12,538 bases of DNA, taken from assembly GCA_934132925.1 (NCBI GenBank), contig CAKPAL010000024.1:1-12538 (forward strand), in the 5' to 3' direction. The DNA is from an uncultured Bacilli bacterium (lineage in GTDB: Bacteria > Bacillota_I > Bacilli_A > RF39 > UBA660). The notes under the pieces are model-generated. The model was not told the DNA's origin and searched no databases. It saw only the letters and a list, made by a program, of their open reading frames with translations. The translations under genes and the position numbers were made by a program. Below are positions 1 through 4,974 of this stretch, piece by piece (position 1 is the stretch's first letter; each line of letters begins with the position of its first letter).

Positions 1-119
1 TCACCATCAGAAGCTTTTGCTCCAAGTCTTCTACCAGCAGAATCTCTTCCATTACTAGTAGATGATTGACCTTTTTTATGGGCAAATAATTGTATATTAA
101 ATGTTATTAATCTATTCAT
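1..119 (-). CDS. rpmA: Large ribosomal subunit protein bL27, 5' part only
   Basis: This is bL27, a 50S subunit protein near the peptidyl-transferase centre. Only the first 39 codons are in the window; the gene runs off the left edge. The visible protein begins MNRLITFNIQLF and continues AHKKGQSS, then SNGRDSAGRRLGAKASDG, which is the standard bL27 start. The 12 residues before AHKKG are the Firmicute-type N-terminal extension that the protease Prp removes after the Phe (known in Staphylococcus aureus). The start ATG overlaps the end of prp by 8 bp. Its AAGGAGG ribosome site lies inside prp, so translation of the two is probably coupled. Identification is very secure. Confidence 0.96.
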   Translation of the reverse strand, partial: MNRLITFNIQLFAHKKGQSSTSNGRDSAGRRLGAKASDG

Positions 120-426
120 TATTTTCCTCCTTAATTTGTATGTTCTTTGGATATACTTTTTCTAATTCATATAAATTAGATACCATTACAGTAATAATCT
201 TATTAGTTACCTCATCATCTTTAAGTATCGTAATGTCTAATCCTTTATCATCATTATAAATAATTGATTGATTATCTATAGCTAAACAAGAATTAATTGA
301 AGTAATTACCATACTACTTACTGAAGCACATACAATATCCTTACCATAATCATCATAATTAGCATGTCCTGTAATAATAATTCTTTTATAATAATTATTA
401 TTCTTAGTAAGTTTTACTTTTATCAT
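112..426 (-). CDS. prp: Ribosomal-processing cysteine protease Prp (YsxB family)
   Basis: Prp is a small cysteine protease that trims the N-terminal extension of bL27, a step required for ribosome assembly in Firmicutes that have the extension. The 104-aa length is usual for the family. The catalytic dyad is visible: His21 in ITGHANYDDYGKD and Cys33 in DIVCASVSS, with the family's YGKDIVCA core intact. The gene sits between rplU and rpmA, its standard position. It starts 9 bp after rplU with an AAGGTGG ribosome site that touches the rplU stop codon, and it overlaps rpmA. The substrate is thus made immediately after the protease from one transcript. Identification rests on motif and position together. 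Confidence 0.95.
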   Translation of the reverse strand: MIKVKLTKNNNYYKRIIITGHANYDDYGKDIVCASVSSMVITSINSCLAIDNQSIIYNDDKGLDITILKDDEVTNKIITVMVSNLYELEKVYPKNIQIKEENNE

Positions 427-435
427 AAAACCACC

Positions 436-732
436 TTATTTAATTTTCTTAATCTCTACTTTAGTATATGGTTGTCTATGACCTTTTTTAATTCTAGTAG
501 ATCTCTTATTAGGTTTATATCTAAAAACAGTTATTTTCTTTTGTTTACCTTGTTTTACAATAACACCTTCTACTTTAGAAGCAACATAAGGATTACCTAC
601 TACACCATTTGCCATAAGAACTTTATCAAAAACAACTTTATCTCCTTCAGCACCATCTAGTTTTTCAACATAGATAACTGAACCTTCAGATACATAATAT
701 TGTTTTCCACCAGTTTCTATAATTGCTTTCAT
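436..732 (-). CDS. rplU: Large ribosomal subunit protein bL21
   Basis: bL21 binds 23S rRNA in the 50S subunit. The 98-aa protein begins MKAIIETGGKQYYVSEG, the family signature, and holds the conserved VFRYKPNKRSTRIKKGHRQPYT segment in pieces (VFRYKPNK at about 69-76, GHRQPYT at about 84-90). It is slightly shorter than the usual 102-103 residues. The start follows a strong AAAGGAGG site (739-746 region). It is the first gene of rplU-prp-rpmA, with its own promoter and a structured leader upstream, so the operon can be expressed independently of the spoIVF genes before it. Confidence 0.97.
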   Translation of the reverse strand: MKAIIETGGKQYYVSEGSVIYVEKLDGAEGDKVVFDKVLMANGVVGNPYVASKVEGVIVKQGKQKKITVFRYKPNKRSTRIKKGHRQPYTKVEIKKIK

Positions 733-744
733 CTCATTACCTCC

Positions 745-843
745 TTTATATATTTTTAAGACACACTCTTAAGGTGTCATTACTGAACTTATACCTTTTC
801 GATGTGGTTGAGAATAATCAACTTGGCGTCTTCAAAACAATTT
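745..843 (-). promoter_or_regulatory. Structured 5' leader of the rplU operon (candidate L21 leader RNA)
   Basis: About 100 nt lie between the rplU promoter and its ribosome site. On the minus strand three pairings can be drawn. Hairpin GUUGA/UCAAC uses 822-818 with 811-807. A long-range stem AAGACGC (832-826) pairs with GUGUCUU (764-758). A competing local stem GACAC (778-774) pairs with GUGUC (764-760). The last two share bases and cannot coexist, as expected of an autoregulatory leader. Firmicute rplU genes are known to carry an L21 leader element in this position. I could not compare with the covariance model, so the family name is inferred from location and foldability. Confidence 0.65.
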
Positions 844-844
844 A

Positions 845-873
845 ATTCTATCATAAATATATATTAAAGTCAA
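845..873 (-). promoter_or_regulatory. Sigma-A-type promoter of rplU-prp-rpmA
   Basis: On the minus strand TTGACT (873-868) and TAGAAT (850-845) are separated by exactly 17 bp. Each hexamer has one mismatch to consensus. The promoter begins only 6 bp upstream of the spoIVFB stop codon (on the rplU side of it) and no terminator is seen between them, so some read-through from spoIVFB is possible. Confidence 0.75.
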
Positions 874-878
874 ATAAA

Positions 879-1649
879 TTAAGGCTTTTTTTCAAAAAAA
901 CTTTTTATATACTCCTTTTCTTCAATTAAATTATTATTAATATTAAACATATGATGTTTATTTTTATACATTTTATTTTTATTATTTATTATTTTATTAT
1001 TTTTATAATTAAAATTATATAAATATCTTTCTAATATAAATCTATTATAAATATATTCTATATTATAATAAAATCTATATATATTTTTAAGAAGTATCCC
1101 AATAATAATTAATATACTATAATTATTTTCATAACTATTACTAATAACAAATACTATAATAGTAATAAAAGATATTACTATAGTAATATAATTAGCAAGA
1201 TTAAAACCAATATACTTAGATAACAATAAATTAAATATTTTAGAACCATCTAAAGGATATATTGGAAGTAAATTAAATATAACCATACTATTATGATATA
1301 AAAAAAATAAATTATAAATATATTCTCTAATAATATCATTACTATATAAAAAAAAGATTATACCAAAATAAATATACTGCATAATTATACCAGATATAGC
1401 CGCTAATAAATCATTTTCTATTTTAGTATTAATCTTAGTATTAAGTTTAGTAAATCCCCCATAAGGATATATTATTACTTTATCTATCTTATAAGATAAT
1501 AAAAGAGCCATAATAATATGTCCAAACTCATGAATAATAATAAGAGAAGTAAAAATAATTAAATTAACAAAATGACCAGTAATAACAAGTCCAAAAGCAA
1601 CAATAATAAAAGTATAATGAAACTCTACTTTATTTAATATATTTTTCAT
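879..1649 (-). CDS. spoIVFB: Stage IV sporulation protein FB-like intramembrane metalloprotease (M50)
   Basis: SpoIVFB is a site-2-type zinc protease of the forespore outer membrane. In B. subtilis it cleaves pro-sigma-K after engulfment. The 256-aa protein shows the zinc motif HEFGH at 40-44 within a hydrophobic segment and the second motif NLLPIYPLDG at 126-135 (Asp134 as third ligand). Spacing agrees closely with the B. subtilis protein. The early FGLVITGHFVN segment and the later NRFILERY segment are also typical. After about residue 215 there is only a Lys/Asn-rich tail, so the C-terminal CBS domain of the Bacillus enzyme is absent or too eroded to see. The gene overlaps spoIVFA by 20 bp. 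Its GGTGAT ribosome site lies 14 nt before the ATG, longer than optimal; no in-frame alternative exists because a stop codon precedes it. Confidence 0.9.
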   Translation of the reverse strand: MKNILNKVEFHYTFIIVAFGLVITGHFVNLIIFTSLIIIHEFGHIIMALLLSYKIDKVIIYPYGGFTKLNTKINTKIENDLLAAISGIIMQYIYFGIIFFLYSNDIIREYIYNLFFLYHNSMVIFNLLPIYPLDGSKIFNLLLSKYIGFNLANYITIVISFITIIVFVISNSYENNYSILIIIGILLKNIYRFYYNIEYIYNRFILERYLYNFNYKNNKIINNKNKMYKNKHHMFNINNNLIEEKEYIKSFFEKKP

Positions 1650-2241
1650 AATTCAAATATTTATCACCTTTACTAAATACTAAATATAAATATTTATTAA
1701 CTTCACCAACTAAACTACCCTTTTCTACATAATCATATAATTTTAAAGAACTACTCTCTATATTACCATACCAATTATATATACCATCTAAATCCTCTAT
1801 TATTATTGTTTTACCATATCCATCTTTTTCACCAATAAAAACTACCATACCCTCACTTAAAGAAGGTACTAAATAATTATCATCTACCTCAAGTTTAACA
1901 CCATCTAAATATAAAGAACTATTATTATATTTTAAACTCTCATTAAATACCTTTTCTGTATTAATTTCTTTTTTAATTGGTAATATTCCCCCTAAATATT
2001 TATTATATATCTTCTTTATTTTAGTAAAAGAAATATCTTCACTATATAAATATTTAACAATTTTATCTTTTACCATATCATTTTCTTTACAAACAATAGC
2101 TAAAGAAAAAAATACAATTAAAAGAATAAATAACTTTATAAAAAAGTTTTTAACATGACTACTATCACTATATTTCTTATCATTACTTTTTTTATTCTTA
2201 TTAATAATACTCATATACTTCTTCTTATCTATTTCATTCAT
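1630..2241 (-). CDS. spoIVFA: Stage IV sporulation protein FA-like, degenerate M23 regulator of SpoIVFB
   Basis: SpoIVFA holds and, with BofA, inhibits SpoIVFB until the SpoIVB signal protease cleaves it. The 203-aa protein has a polar N-terminus, one membrane span at about 33-51 (FFIKLFILLIVFFSLAIV) and a C-terminal LytM/M23 fold at about 123-189 with PSLSEGMVVFIGEKDGYGK and NWYGNIESSSLKLYDYVEKG. The zinc-binding His residues of active M23 peptidases are missing (YGNI in place of YAHL), as in true SpoIVFA. I chose the ATG at 2241 (MNEIDKK), 7 nt after GGTG. A longer reading from a TTG at 2253 would start inside that ribosome site. The next gene is spoIVFB, overlapping by 20 bp. Confidence 0.85.
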   Translation of the reverse strand: MNEIDKKKYMSIINKNKKSNDKKYSDSSHVKNFFIKLFILLIVFFSLAIVCKENDMVKDKIVKYLYSEDISFTKIKKIYNKYLGGILPIKKEINTEKVFNESLKYNNSSLYLDGVKLEVDDNYLVPSLSEGMVVFIGEKDGYGKTIIIEDLDGIYNWYGNIESSSLKLYDYVEKGSLVGEVNKYLYLVFSKGDKYLNYEKYIK

Positions 2242-2288
2242 CATTATCACCAATAAAGTATATGCTAGCCAAAAGAAAAAAAGAAGTA

Positions 2289-2630
2289 TTATTTCTTCTT
2301 TCTCATTTTCTTTTTTGATAATTCTAATACAGTAAGACTAGTAACAGGAATACACTCCGTTCTATCATAATATTTAACTTGTTCTTCATTATTTAAATCA
2401 TCATAAAGATAAAATAGTGTCCATTTAATTCTTGTATCATGATAAGTAGGAGGAAGTTCCATAAAAAATGTACCTTCATTATTTCTATGTAACATTCTAG
2501 GTTCACAAGACATTTCTTTAATTTCAATTCTAGATAGATTTTCAACAATATTAGTTTTACCACTATCTTCATCTATTACTTTTTTAACAAGAGGTAATAC
2601 TCTTACATCATATGTTTCTTCTCCATCCAT
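2289..2630 (-). CDS. Hypothetical 113-aa soluble protein
   Basis: I do not recognise this protein. It has no signal peptide or membrane span. It starts MDGEETYDVRVLPLVKK, contains MSCEPRMLHRN, FFMELPPTYHDTRIKWTLF and YDRTECIP, and ends in a strongly basic KKKMRKKK tail. There are two Cys residues, in MSCEPR and TECIP. The alternation of short hydrophobic and charged stretches suggests a mostly beta fold. The start at 2630 follows AAGGGTGA with 5 nt spacing; ATG 2636 and GTG 2639 lie within or against that site. It lies 16 bp after the membrane protein upstream and 47 bp before spoIVFA on the same strand, so a shared transcript with the sporulation genes is likely. No function can be assigned. 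Confidence 0.75.
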   Translation of the reverse strand: MDGEETYDVRVLPLVKKVIDEDSGKTNIVENLSRIEIKEMSCEPRMLHRNNEGTFFMELPPTYHDTRIKWTLFYLYDDLNNEEQVKYYDRTECIPVTSLTVLELSKKKMRKKK

Positions 2631-2646
2631 ATACATCACCCTTTCT

Positions 2647-3450
2647 TTATTTTAAATATCTTACTATTATTTCAGAATCAAAATTATTATCAAAAAATAT
2701 ATTTCTTAAATCCCTTTTATTATATACTAAAGTTAAAGATTTATTTTCTATATACACTTTAATTATATTATCAAACTCTGAAATTATTCTATCTATATAT
2801 TCATTTTTCTTTCTTTCAATATCACTCTTAGTAAGAGAAATATTAGTATTCTTATCAATAACAATTTGACCTTCATTTATTAATAAATCTTCCTCATATA
2901 ATTTCTCCGCTATATACTTCTTAGTATAATTATATTTCATTAAAAAATCATCATTAGTAAGTACTTTACCAGTAGCTAAATCAATATTAGTAGTAATAAC
3001 ATACTTCATAATATTATTATCTAAATCAAAATCAAGTTCATAATATATAGACAATATAGCATTGTTAATTTGCATTTTTATAGTACTACTAACAGTATTA
3101 TCATTAGTATAATTATTAGTATTTGATATTTCATTATAATAACTAGTAATATAACTAATTAATTCATCTTCTTCATAAATAAAATCTTTAATACTATCCT
3201 CTTTTAAATTCTTTAAATTAACCCTAGAAACATTAATACTATTATATACATTCCCATAATTATTAAATACTACTGGAACAGTATCAACATAATCTTTTAT
3301 ATCGTAATTAATTCTCTTGCTAGAATTATCTTTACCAATACCTTGATATTCAAATAATTTATATAAACCAAAACCAACTAATAAAAGAAATATTGCACTT
3401 ACAATTACTAGCATTTTAGCAGTCTTCTCACTCATTACTTTCTCTTTCAT
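2647..3450 (-). CDS. Hypothetical membrane-anchored extracytoplasmic protein (possibly DUF3298/RsiV-like)
   Basis: The 267-aa protein has a short basic N-terminus, one membrane span at about 12-33 (KMLVIVSAIFLLLVGFGLYKLF) and a 230-residue Asn/Asp/Tyr-rich outer domain without Cys. The stretch ITTNIDLATGKVLTNDDFL followed by a Tyr-rich helix resembles the DLKTGK-LTLKDLF signature of DUF3298 proteins such as the anti-sigma factor RsiV. This is a weak, by-eye similarity and the rest does not clearly align. The ATG at 3450 follows AGGAAGAAGG with 8 nt spacing. It is the first gene of the block that ends with spoIVFA-spoIVFB, in the place that minCD has in B. subtilis. A role in envelope or spore development is only a guess from context. 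Confidence 0.7.
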   Translation of the reverse strand: MKEKVMSEKTAKMLVIVSAIFLLLVGFGLYKLFEYQGIGKDNSSKRINYDIKDYVDTVPVVFNNYGNVYNSINVSRVNLKNLKEDSIKDFIYEEDELISYITSYYNEISNTNNYTNDNTVSSTIKMQINNAILSIYYELDFDLDNNIMKYVITTNIDLATGKVLTNDDFLMKYNYTKKYIAEKLYEEDLLINEGQIVIDKNTNISLTKSDIERKKNEYIDRIISEFDNIIKVYIENKSLTLVYNKRDLRNIFFDNNFDSEIIVRYLK

Positions 3451-3474
3451 TCATATTACCTTCTTCCTAATACA

Positions 3475-3503
3475 ATTATAATATAATTACTAGTAAAAGT
3501 AAA
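3475..3503 (-). promoter_or_regulatory. Sigma-A-type promoter of the spoIVF block
   Basis: On the minus strand TTTACT (3503-3498) lies 17 bp from a perfect TATAAT (3480-3475). It starts directly after the terminator of the small gene upstream and 25 bp before the first start codon. It looks vegetative, which is unexpected for spoIVFAB if that pair is sigma-E dependent here as in Bacillus. Confidence 0.55.
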
Positions 3504-3528
3504 TAAAAAAAGCTATCTTTCCAGATAG
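3504..3528 (-). terminator. Rho-independent terminator overlapping the stop codon of the small SOS-type gene
   Basis: On the minus strand CUAUCU-GGAA-AGAUAG (3528-3513) forms a perfect 6-bp stem with a four-base loop, followed by CUUUUUUU. The last three bases of the stem are the TAG stop codon of the 43-aa gene. Stem and T-run are short but canonical. Confidence 0.75.
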
Positions 3529-3644
3529 ACATAATCGTTTTCTATATCAAAACTTTTTGTATTGTTTTGTACTACTACTAAGGTAATAACCACTAGTAGT
3601 AGATAAAATATAATTACTCCTTTATTGTTTTTTACAAAATCCAT
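3513..3644 (-). CDS. 43-aa single-span membrane peptide, divergent from lexA (candidate SOS division inhibitor)
   Basis: An intact reading frame encodes MDFVKNNKG, a hydrophobic span at about 10-25 (VIIFYLLLVVITLVVV) and a polar tail QNNTKSFDIENDYVYLER. It has all signals of a real gene: AAGGAG 11 nt before the ATG, a TTGACA-17-TAGAAT promoter with a LexA-type box in its spacer, and a terminator at its stop codon. Divergence from lexA is the place of yneA in Bacillus/Listeria and sosA in Staphylococcus. Those encode SOS-induced single-span proteins that stall division until cleared by proteolysis. Here the protein is about half the size of SosA and has no LysM domain. Topology with the tail outside is inferred from the Lys residues before the span. 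Assignment as a division inhibitor is inference from context and architecture, not from sequence similarity. Confidence 0.7.
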   Translation of the reverse strand: MDFVKNNKGVIIFYLLLVVITLVVVQNNTKSFDIENDYVYLER

Positions 3645-3669
3645 ATCTATCACTTCTCCTTACATTTTT

Positions 3670-3698
3670 ATTCTATCACATACTTATGTTCGTGTCAA
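3670..3698 (-). promoter_or_regulatory. Promoter of the 43-aa gene
   Basis: On the minus strand TTGACA (3698-3693) is perfect and TAGAAT (3675-3670) has one mismatch, with a 17-bp spacer. The LexA-type box at 3679-3692 occupies the spacer immediately after the -35 hexamer, so bound repressor would block polymerase. Confidence 0.75.
3679..3692 (-). promoter_or_regulatory. LexA operator (SOS box) of the 43-aa gene
   Basis: On the minus strand CGAACATAAGTATG matches the Gram-positive box CGAACRNRYGTTYG at 12 of 14 positions by hand count. The CGAAC half is perfect and the other half is weaker. Its placement inside the promoter spacer supports a repressor role. Confidence 0.65.
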
Positions 3699-3717
3699 TA
3701 TTAAAATGTTGTTTTAA

Positions 3718-3757
3718 CGAATAAATGTTTGACATTTTACATTTTATGTGTTAATAT
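3718..3757 (+). promoter_or_regulatory. lexA promoter with overlapping LexA operator
   Basis: The box CGAATAAATGTTTG (3718-3731) matches CGAACRNRYGTTYG at 13 of 14 positions. It overlaps the -35 hexamer TTGACA (3729-3734), which is 17 bp from TAATAT (3752-3757). lexA starts at 3779 after AAAGGAG. This predicts autorepression by LexA, as known in other Firmicutes. A further inverted repeat TTAAAA-N5-TTTTAA (3701-3717) lies between the two operators. Confidence 0.8.
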
Positions 3758-3778
3758 TATAAATGAAAGGAGAGCATT

Positions 3779-4405
3779 ATGGCTAAAGAAGGAAAATTAA
3801 CTAAAAGACAAAAAGAAATACTTGAATACATAAAAAAATATTCAGCTCAAAAGAAATATCCTCCATCAATTAGAGAGATAGCTACTAATTTTAATTTGAG
3901 TTCGCCTGCTACTGCTCATGTACATGTAAAAAAATTAATTGAAAAAGGATACCTAAAGAGAGGAAAAACTAGTAATCACTTACTAGAATTACAAGTACCT
4001 AATGAATATGAATACAAAAATGATGATGTTGTTACTGTACCACTACTAGGAAAAGTAACAGCGGGCAATCCAATTGAAGCAATTGAAGTACCTAATGAGG
4101 TTATCAGTTTACCATCATATCTTCTACCAAAAAGAAAAGAAGTATTTACTATCAAAGTATCAGGAGATTCTATGATTAATGCTGGTATCTATGATAATGA
4201 TATTGTTATTGTAGAAAGATGTAAAACAGCTAAAAATGGTGATATTATTGTAGCTATGGATGAAGAAAACCAAGTAACAATTAAAAGATATTTTAAAGAA
4301 AGTGATTATATAAGATTACAACCAGAAAATGATTATATGATCCCTATTATAGTTAAAGATATAACTATTTTAGGTAAAGCTATTGGCTTATATAGAAAGT
4401 TTTAA
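3779..4405 (+). CDS. lexA: SOS response transcriptional repressor LexA
   Basis: LexA represses DNA-damage genes and cleaves itself when RecA filaments form on single-stranded DNA. The 208-aa protein has the N-terminal winged helix domain (LTKRQKEILEYIKKY at 7-21, PPSIREIATNFNLSSPATAHVHVKKL around 28-53). Its C-terminal S24 domain shows the Ala95-Gly96 cleavage site in GKVTAGNP, the nucleophile Ser131 in SGDSMINAG and the general base Lys169 in VTIKRY. All catalytic residues are present, so self-cleavage should work. It is monocistronic, starts after AAAGGAG with 6-7 nt spacing and ends in a terminator shared with ruvA. The divergent 43-aa gene is the likely co-regulated partner. Confidence 0.97.
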   Translation: MAKEGKLTKRQKEILEYIKKYSAQKKYPPSIREIATNFNLSSPATAHVHVKKLIEKGYLKRGKTSNHLLELQVPNEYEYKNDDVVTVPLLGKVTAGNPIEAIEVPNEVISLPSYLLPKRKEVFTIKVSGDSMINAGIYDNDIVIVERCKTAKNGDIIVAMDEENQVTIKRYFKESDYIRLQPENDYMIPIIVKDITILGKAIGLYRKF

Positions 4406-4444
4406 AAAAGAAGCTACTTAAGTAATAACTTAAGTGCTTCTTTT
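4406..4444. terminator. Bidirectional terminator between lexA and ruvA
   Basis: A long hairpin pairs AAAAGAAGC (4406-4414) with GCTTCTTTT (4436-4444) and ACTTAAGT (4416-4423) with ACTTAAGT (4428-4435), leaving a single bulged T and a four-base loop. T-runs follow on both strands. The TAG stop and the last codons of ruvA lie inside the stem, so ruvA ends within its own terminator. Confidence 0.85.
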
Positions 4445-4974
4445 ATTTGCATCTCTAAATCTAAAGAACTATCAATCTTATTCAATATTTTCTTAATATC
4501 AGCTTGTTTATAGCCAAGACCAATTAAGGCTGCCATAAGCTCATCAGTATGATCTTCTCTTTTAAATAAACCAGTATTAATAACATTTAATTTACCTTTA
4601 AGATCAAGTACTAATTGTTTGGCTACCTTATCACCTATTTTAGGGAATTTTTTTAGATAATTAATATTCTCTGTTTCTATTGCTTCTTCAATCATACTAA
4701 TTGATCCAGTTGCAAGCATTGGAAGAGCCATTTTAGGACCAAGACCTTTAACTGAAATAAGTTTTAAAAATAATTCTTTTTCTTCTTTTGTTTTTAATCC
4801 ATATAAAGTATATTCATCTTCTGCTACTTTAGTATAAGTATATACAGTATACTCCCTACTCATTATAAAACCATAAGGATTAGGAACATAAATTTGATAA
4901 CCAATACCATTGTTTTCTAAAATAATATAATTAGGTTCAATATCAGTAATATTACCTTTTATATAACCATACAT
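4414..4974 (-). CDS. ruvA: Holliday junction branch migration complex subunit RuvA
   Basis: RuvA binds four-way junctions and loads the RuvB motor for branch migration. The 186-aa protein shows the N-terminal OB fold (MYGYIKGNI, GIGYQIYVP), the two helix-hairpin-helix motifs (VKGLGPKMA at 75-83, FPKIGDKVAKQL at 110-121) and a C-terminal RuvB-binding helical domain (ELMAALIGLGYKQADIKKIL from about 145). The start codon overlaps the ddl stop by one base (TAATG), so translation is coupled. ruvB, normally the next gene, is not here: ruvA ends in a terminator against the convergent lexA. RuvB must be encoded elsewhere. Closeness to lexA fits a DNA-repair theme, but no LexA box was seen for this operon. 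Confidence 0.95.
   Translation of the reverse strand: MYGYIKGNITDIEPNYIILENNGIGYQIYVPNPYGFIMSREYTVYTYTKVAEDEYTLYGLKTKEEKELFLKLISVKGLGPKMALPMLATGSISMIEEAIETENINYLKKFPKIGDKVAKQLVLDLKGKLNVINTGLFKREDHTDELMAALIGLGYKQADIKKILNKIDSSLDLEMQIKEALKLLLK

Noticed and set aside
364..660. 98-codon plus-strand reading frame
   Set aside because: It lies antisense across prp and rplU, both certain genes, and its protein is low-complexity Phe/Ile/Asn-rich as expected from the complement of AT-rich coding DNA.
940..1100. Very A/T-rich, repeat-like stretch
   Set aside because: It codes for the Asn/Lys/Ile/Tyr-rich tail of SpoIVFB in an unbroken frame; codon bias explains the composition, with no true repeat unit.
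2242..2275. Sigma-E-like promoter (GCATATACTTTATT) before spoIVFA
   Set aside because: A -10-like CATATACT can be seen but no -35 at the right distance, and the start would fall almost on the ribosome site.
2281..2300. AAGAAG/CTTCTT inverted repeat between the 113-aa gene and spoIVFA
   Set aside because: The short A/G-T/C stem overlaps the Lys-rich 3' end of the upstream gene and arises from its AAG/AAA codons; not a credible terminator.
2612..2869. 85-codon plus-strand reading frame
   Set aside because: It is antisense to the 267-aa membrane protein gene, with no ribosome site and a Leu/Ser-rich shadow composition.
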